Positions 28,229-32,642 of a stretch of DNA of 32,642 nucleotides are shown in pieces (position 1 is the stretch's first letter; every line of letters begins with the position of its first letter). The notes beneath the pieces were generated by a model that made no database searches, was not told where the DNA came from, and saw nothing but the letters and a program-made list of their open reading frames with translations. Position numbers and translations under genes: made by a program. The stretch spans positions 249,870 through 282,511 of the forward strand of contig BMAT01008079.1 in the NCBI GenBank assembly GCA_019649035.1. The letters are read 5' to 3'. The DNA comes from Elysia marginata. Taxonomy: Eukaryota > Mollusca > Gastropoda > Plakobranchidae.

Positions 28229-28456
28229 ATAGTGGAGTCAGCTTAAGATGAACCCTGCTTAAGATGAACTTTAAGTTAAGATAAACTAGATTTTTGGTTC
28301 CTTTTCTTTTTTTCTCTATAATGTTAGACCATGATATCTACTCAACGTGGGATATTGGCCAATGCGGCAGCCTAGGGCTAACTATCTTTATAAACTTTGG
28401 ATAAGATCATTTTTAGTCTGTCCCAGAGGAGTTAATCTTAACAGGATTCTACTGTA
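28229..28456. mobile_element. pogo/Tigger-like MITE, about 228 bp
   Basis: The left end reads TATAGTGGAGTCAGCTTAAG and the reverse complement of the right end reads TACAGTAGAATCCTGTTAAG. About 20 of 28 terminal positions match, with TA at both outer edges as expected for a TA target duplication. The left half repeats TTAAGATGAAC. The middle carries a copy of the dispersed repeat listed at 28327. No transposase is present. It is the same general type as the element at 1996-2151. Confidence 0.65.
28327..28392 (+). repeat. Dispersed repeat, copy 1
   Basis: GACCATGATATCTACTCAAC ... GGCAGCCTAGGGCTAACTAT. It is matched by 29387-29453 at about 1.06 kb distance. It lies inside the MITE at 28229-28456. 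Confidence 0.6.
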
Positions 28457-28459
28457 ACC

Positions 28460-31400
28460 TGAACACAGCAAAAAGTGCTAGAACATTAGAAGAAAGTAAT
28501 ATTAGCCTGCATGATGTACAGGGCACAGTCTAACTTTAAGAAACAGTAGTAAATTCAGCCACTCGGGACAACAAAGATGTGTTGACTTTAACCATTTCAA
28601 ATATATATAAAGAAATACAAAATTTGACTGCAAAACAGAGTTGCCCTTAAGTAAAAGATGTTGACTTTCAGTAGCACATTGTATTTAAGTTAACCTTTAA
28701 AAAATAGAATTAGGCGATGACAAAAGGTCATGTTTTTGTTGGGTTCTGTGAGTGATGATGGACAAAGTATTTTGAATGGAAACAAAGAGCTAAAGTATAG
28801 GCCTATATTAATAAAACTACTGCACTTCATTCTTTTGAAAATTTTGAATACCATAATGTGCAGTTATAAAATATTTTTTTTAAAAACCTTACGGCTATTT
28901 TGAAAATTTTGAAAAGAAATTGATATACATGTATGTACATTATTCATTCAAGATTTGTTGGTAGTGTGTTAAGTAGAAATTTATCTCTCGAAGTTTTTAA
29001 AAGATTCCTTCAGTGTTATAGTAGGTAACCTGTCCTATAGTATGGGCACAAAACTGGGCCCTTGATTACTACGTTCACGATTCCGCAGTTTTGTGAATAT
29101 TTTTTTCAGTTTCAGACAAAATGGATACATTTAATATACATGTAGGCCCTAGTCCTATGAAGACAGATTCTTATGAGTTCATCCATGCCATTGATCTTTT
29201 AAGTTGCAGCTAGCTGCCTAAGGATAAAACCACACTAGCGTTGGGCCTAACAATCAGATTGGACCCGATGGATTTTTTGGGGGATTTTTTGGGGGTTTTT
29301 GGTTTGTACGACAACAACACCATTCTTTTGATTCGTAATTAGACCTAGGCTGCCGCAGTGCAAGCCAAAACACTACCAACGGTTAGATCATGACATCTAC
29401 TCAACTGGGGATTTTTGCCAATAATATGGCAGTCTAGGGCTAACTATCTTTTTGTAATAAAAGAATAGGCGTTGCTGTGGTACAGACCAAAACCCTCATC
29501 ATTCTTAGGTTTACTATCCAACTCGGGTCAAAATAAATGTAATAGAAAAGGTACAGGGAAAAGATCACTAGGCCTAAAAGTAGAAGCGGCTCAGGAGTGG
29601 TTTCGAGGCATGAAATTTTGCTGAGAATTATATGAAGTGCAAAGAAGACAAATCAAAATATGCACTAATGTCTAATGTTTGTCAGCTCACCTATAAATGT
29701 AAGAAACGGAAAATGGTTCCATATTATTAAGGCACAAATGCCTTTTTTTATTTCCTACAATTATGTGTGTATTTAATTAGAGCTTAAATGTTTTGAGGGA
29801 AGATGAAGGTGGCTTATACACATTGGTGCAGTCTATACGGTGAAAATAAATTCATGCCAAAATCTAGAAAAAAAATCCATTGAAAACAATTTATAGTCAA
29901 AGGTACACAACTCATGTTTTGAGGATACTCCAACTTAGTTTTTGTTTTGGTTATTTCCCTTGGATCGATTACCTTCATAAATAGGACGAGAAGGCTTTTC
30001 TTCTGCAAGAAATAACAGTGATTGGTATGTAGATGCATTCCAGATCATAAAGTTAACAGCTCGAGACCAGAGAAATGTTTTGATTTGATGCAAGAGTTTT
30101 CTTTTAAGCATAACAAAAAATATATACAAAACGGGACTGACAGGGTTGACTTTAACTAGCAAGTGCTCCCCATTAATTTGTTGAATTTGACTTGTGGATT
30201 CCGCTGTATTTTTTGCGTCTGTTCATGATGGAGACACTTCTTTGATTTTTTTTTTGTTTTTTTTTTTTAGAGAATGTTTTATTTTTCTGATAGACACAGA
30301 TTGCATTTTTTTTTTAATTTTGTAAAGTATGCTTTTAATCTTTCTAAAGTTTCCTATGAATCAATACAATGATTAAGTCTTTAAGTCTTCTTTGTTTTCT
30401 TTGTATATATGCTCGCTGAGAGTGTCGAATTTTCAGTGAGATAACCTATAGCTAGACACGTGTTGATTATACAAGGTCTGAAGAGGCAGAAATACCGTAC
30501 AACGCAGCACTAAAACAAAAGAAAAATTTCAATCTATGGCTATCAGAAAAGTACGTAGTACTTAAACAAGTAGATACATGTATATAAAATCATAAATGAA
30601 TAGATAGAAAGACAGACACACACACAAACAAACATACAAATGGATAAATACTTAGGTAGAACGTAGATTGATATTTAAAGTAAGCAAAAATGGTAGAAAG
30701 ATATTTAAATACTAGGAAAGAGAATAATATTTTTTAAACTTGAATGTTTTTAATATTGTTCTATGACATCACGTTACTTAAGTATAGATTAGGGGTATGG
30801 TTTTTTAAATGGGACGAGCACAAATATTATTTGAAAACTATCTCTTAGCTGTTTCTTACGGAGTTATTTGGTTATAAAGTAATGAGCGTTATAATAAAAT
30901 AATAATAACAGCAACGCAGTACTTAACTCAGCTCGGTGCGTTACTGGTGTAATGGCGATGGTAGGTCGAAGTGTGTACAATGAGACCTCTTCCAACTCAC
31001 GGATAAATCCGTAGAAACAAAGTGTTTGAGAAATGAAAATGCGCCTCTATAATTATGCTGACCATAATTACTACAATTTTTACTGGTTTCAATCACGTAC
31101 CGTACATGTTTTAGTTCCATATGTGTACAATCGTGTCTAGACTATGCTATGTGGGGGCATTTTAAACAGTTTAAGGAATAAGACGACAAATCGGTAACAC
31201 ATGTGCCCGGGACAAAGCAAGAGCAGTATCTGCAGTGTAAACTATATGGGAGATACTGCACTTGGTTTGTTCACGGCAGACATGTGGTACAAATGACACA
31301 TAGTTTTGTACCCTCAAGTCATAAACTTTCTTTTGTTTTCTAACGCATCCATTTTTCGCTACAATTTTGAACCAAAAGTAGAAAAACAATATGGAAACAA

Positions 31401-31755
31401 CAACAACAAAAATATAATAAAACAACAGAAAGCACTAAGCGACGCCTGTGTTTTATGCATTTCAGAAGCTGAGAACAGAATATCGACCTTTTTTTCGGTT
31501 TTTACCCCAAGCTCCGCAAAATGTACACTTAAATTATTTTTCTTTCCTGACCAAATGCATATTTATGGAGGATAATAATAAATAAGTGTCATATACGAAG
31601 CGTCGCTTTTTTAAAAGCACTTAGCCCCTTCCAAGTGGCTATGAACAAAGGATACAGGCACGAACAAAAAAAACCCCAGGAAATGTCAACATTTTTTAAA
31701 CTAATCAAGATTAACCAGCAAAACACTGGATAAAGAGCAAAATTATCCCGAATCA
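28460..31755. other. AT-rich intergenic region
   Basis: Apart from the dispersed repeat at 29387, a short GATTTTTTGGGGG duplication (29271-29300), poly-T tracts (30246-30320) and a CA-rich simple tract near 30610-30640, nothing is recognised. No open frame has convincing protein-like composition or splice context. Confidence 0.5.
29387..29453 (+). repeat. Dispersed repeat, copy 2
   Basis: ATCATGACATCTACTCAACT ... GGCAGTCTAGGGCTAACTAT, a diverged direct copy of 28327-28392. Adjacent segments at 29350-29383 and 29466-29520 also resemble each other (GCCAAAACACTACCAAC / ACCAAAACCCTCATCAT), so a longer repetitive unit is likely. Confidence 0.55.
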
Positions 31756-31760
31756 GTTAA

Positions 31761-31898
31761 CCTAGTTATATTGTTTGCTTGCGTTGACTTTTCACTCGCT
31801 ACTAGCCTAGTTATCTTGCTTGGCTGTGTTGACCTTTCACTTGCTAATAGCCTAGACTTTATCTTGCTTGGATCTGTTGACCTTTCACTCGCTAAAAA
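31761..31898 (+). repeat. Three tandem 45-bp repeats upstream of the reductase gene
   Basis: Units start at 31761, 31806 and 31851, each with CCTAG, then TATCTTGCTTGG, then GTTGACCTTTCACTCGCTA (unit 1 has TTGACTTTTCACTCGCT). Units 2 and 3 contain TGACCT (31830-31835, 31878-31883). On the minus strand unit 3 reads GAGTGAAAGGTCA, a DR1-like nuclear-receptor arrangement with one mismatch in the first half-site. Receptor binding is inference. Confidence 0.8.
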
Positions 31899-31949
31899 AC
31901 CAGATTTGACTACACTATTTAAGAGAGCTCACTAGCGACATTTACTACA

Positions 31950-31956
31950 TATATAA
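31950..31956 (+). promoter_or_regulatory. Candidate TATA box of the reductase gene
   Basis: TATATAA, 37 bp before the ATG. If used, the 5' UTR would be only about 10 nt, which is short, so this is tentative. Confidence 0.3.
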
Positions 31957-31992
31957 CGTACACGCCTGGGCGCATCGTGTCTAAGCAGAGCA

Positions 31993-32129
31993 ATGGCGCC
32001 TTCGGAGATTCCCACCCATATGAATCAGGTGGTCGTGAAGAAGTATGGCACAAACTTCAGGGAGTGCACTGAGTTGGTTGAGGTTCCAGTCCCCAGTCCG
32101 GGACCAGGCGAGGCCCTAGTCCGAACTAC
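31993..32129 (+). CDS. PTGR3/ZADH2-like medium-chain reductase, first exon
   Basis: From ATG, the frame reads MAPSEIPTHMNQVVVKKYGT, NFRECTELVEVPVPSPGPGE and ALVRTT, then the donor AC|GTGAGT in phase 2. In the zinc-binding-alcohol-dehydrogenase-domain/quinone-reductase branch of the MDR superfamily, the N-terminus has this form: a short strand, NFREA-xx-L, then VPxPxPGxGxxLVR before the first intron. Prostaglandin reductase 3 reduces 15-keto-prostaglandins with NADPH; relatives act on quinones or enones. An internal Met at residue 10 could be the true start and is close to where the conserved part begins. The context AGCAATGG is adequate. Only ~75 residues of an expected ~350-380 are in the window. 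Confidence 0.8.
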
Positions 32130-32232
32130 GTGAGTTACATTACCTCTCTCATCGTAGCAGTTATGTTTTTAGTGGGCATAAAAGTTACCTTCACATTAAA
32201 GAAATTTAGAAAACTCGACACTCAGATACTAC

Positions 32233-32281
<49 letters not shown>

Positions 32282-32509
32282 GTCTCCTCTCTCTCTCTCT
32301 TATTCTCTCTTTCTGTCTCTCTATTTCTCTCTCTCTCTCTGTCCAATCAAACGTCATTGCTTTCCTGAATCACAAGCATAACTTTACTCAGCTTCATCAC
32401 ATCTTTGCCTGCACCAATATTCTTTGATTATTCACTTTGACAAAGGAGAGTATTTATCTCACGTATTACTCAGTCATAACTCTGTTCATTTTTGTTATTC
32501 CATCTACAG
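32130..32509 (+). other. First intron of the reductase gene, with a CT microsatellite
   Basis: 380 bp, GTGAGTTA to CATCTACAG, phase 2. It contains a ~100-bp imperfect (CT)n tract. Confidence 0.85.
32239..32342 (+). repeat. (CT)n microsatellite
   Basis: Imperfect CT dinucleotide repeat with TG and TT interruptions. Any open frame here (Ser-Leu repeats) is a translation artefact. Confidence 0.95.
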
Positions 32510-32597
32510 TTATGTGTCAATAAATGCAGCCGAAATGCTTTTCCTTGGTGGTTTCTACTCTTCAGAAGAGGATCTCCCAATGGTCATGGGCTTTGAA
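32510..32597 (+). CDS. PTGR3/ZADH2-like medium-chain reductase, second exon
   Basis: It completes the split Thr codon and reads YVSINAAEMLFLGGFYSSEE then DLPMVMGFE. This corresponds to the MDR segment (Y/F)VGxNxxDxxxxxGxY...PFxxGFE that precedes GxGxVxxxG in this family. The exon ends at GAA|GTTAGT in phase 0; the two exons together give exactly 75 codons. The next exon should start with the Gly of GFEG and lies beyond the window. The conserved Asp of the usual NASD/NAxD motif is Glu-Met here (NAAEM), a mild departure. The cofactor-binding Rossmann part is not in the window. Confidence 0.8.
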
Positions 32598-32642
32598 GTT
32601 AGTGATACAAATAATTAGTAGACTATATTTTCAGGTACCGAT

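Noticed and set aside
32130..32427. Open frames of Ser-Leu repeats
   Set aside because: They are translations of a (CT)n microsatellite inside an intron.
1..32642. CRISPR arrays, operons, bacterial-type terminators or prophage
   Set aside because: Gene structure is clearly eukaryotic with introns; no regularly spaced repeat-spacer units occur.

Overview
The window looks like nuclear DNA of a lophotrochozoan animal, most likely a gastropod mollusc. It is AT-rich and intron-rich, with GT-AG introns, tRNA-derived SINEs, pogo/Tigger-like MITEs and many TACATGTA/TAGATC motifs. The clan identification is inference from texture and protein resemblance; no database search was possible. Two small assembly gaps are present (15 N at 10845-10859; one N at 11876 followed by a 14-G run).

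Layout, left to right. (1) 227-1508, plus strand: the last two exons of a CYP2-clan cytochrome P450; the rest lies off the left edge. (2) 1509-7558: gene-poor convergent interval with a MITE, a SINE and a repeat family present three times. (3) 7559-23784, minus strand: one very large gene model of ten recognised exons (about 3,100 codons). It encodes a low-complexity N-terminal region with a Gln-rich coiled-coil segment, then a BTB/POZ domain split by an intron and carrying a ~73-residue insertion, then a long disordered linker with basic clusters, six C2H2 zinc fingers, and a Ser/Gln/Val-rich C-terminus. It is probably a nuclear transcription regulator. (4) 23785-25675: an intergenic region between head-to-head genes with palindromes and a hairpin. 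(5) 25676-25882, plus strand: a 68-codon homologue of NUPR (p8/nuclear protein 1), with a probable intron in its 3' UTR. (6) About 28000-31760: non-coding DNA with a MITE and dispersed repeats. (7) 31993-32597, plus strand: the first two exons of a zinc-binding-alcohol-dehydrogenase-like quinone/prostaglandin reductase (PTGR3/ZADH2-like), preceded by three tandem 45-bp promoter repeats; the rest lies off the right edge.

The genes are not an operon or an obvious pathway. The most notable observations are in the BTB-zinc-finger gene: an internal, interrupted BTB domain; a threefold 30-bp duplication that triplicates a 5' splice site in frame inside a zinc finger; a threefold 19-bp duplication at another exon's branch-point/pyrimidine tract; and a predicted splice junction between the BTB half and the zinc-finger half that would create a stop codon, meaning either a missed small exon, a BTB-only isoform, or two genes.
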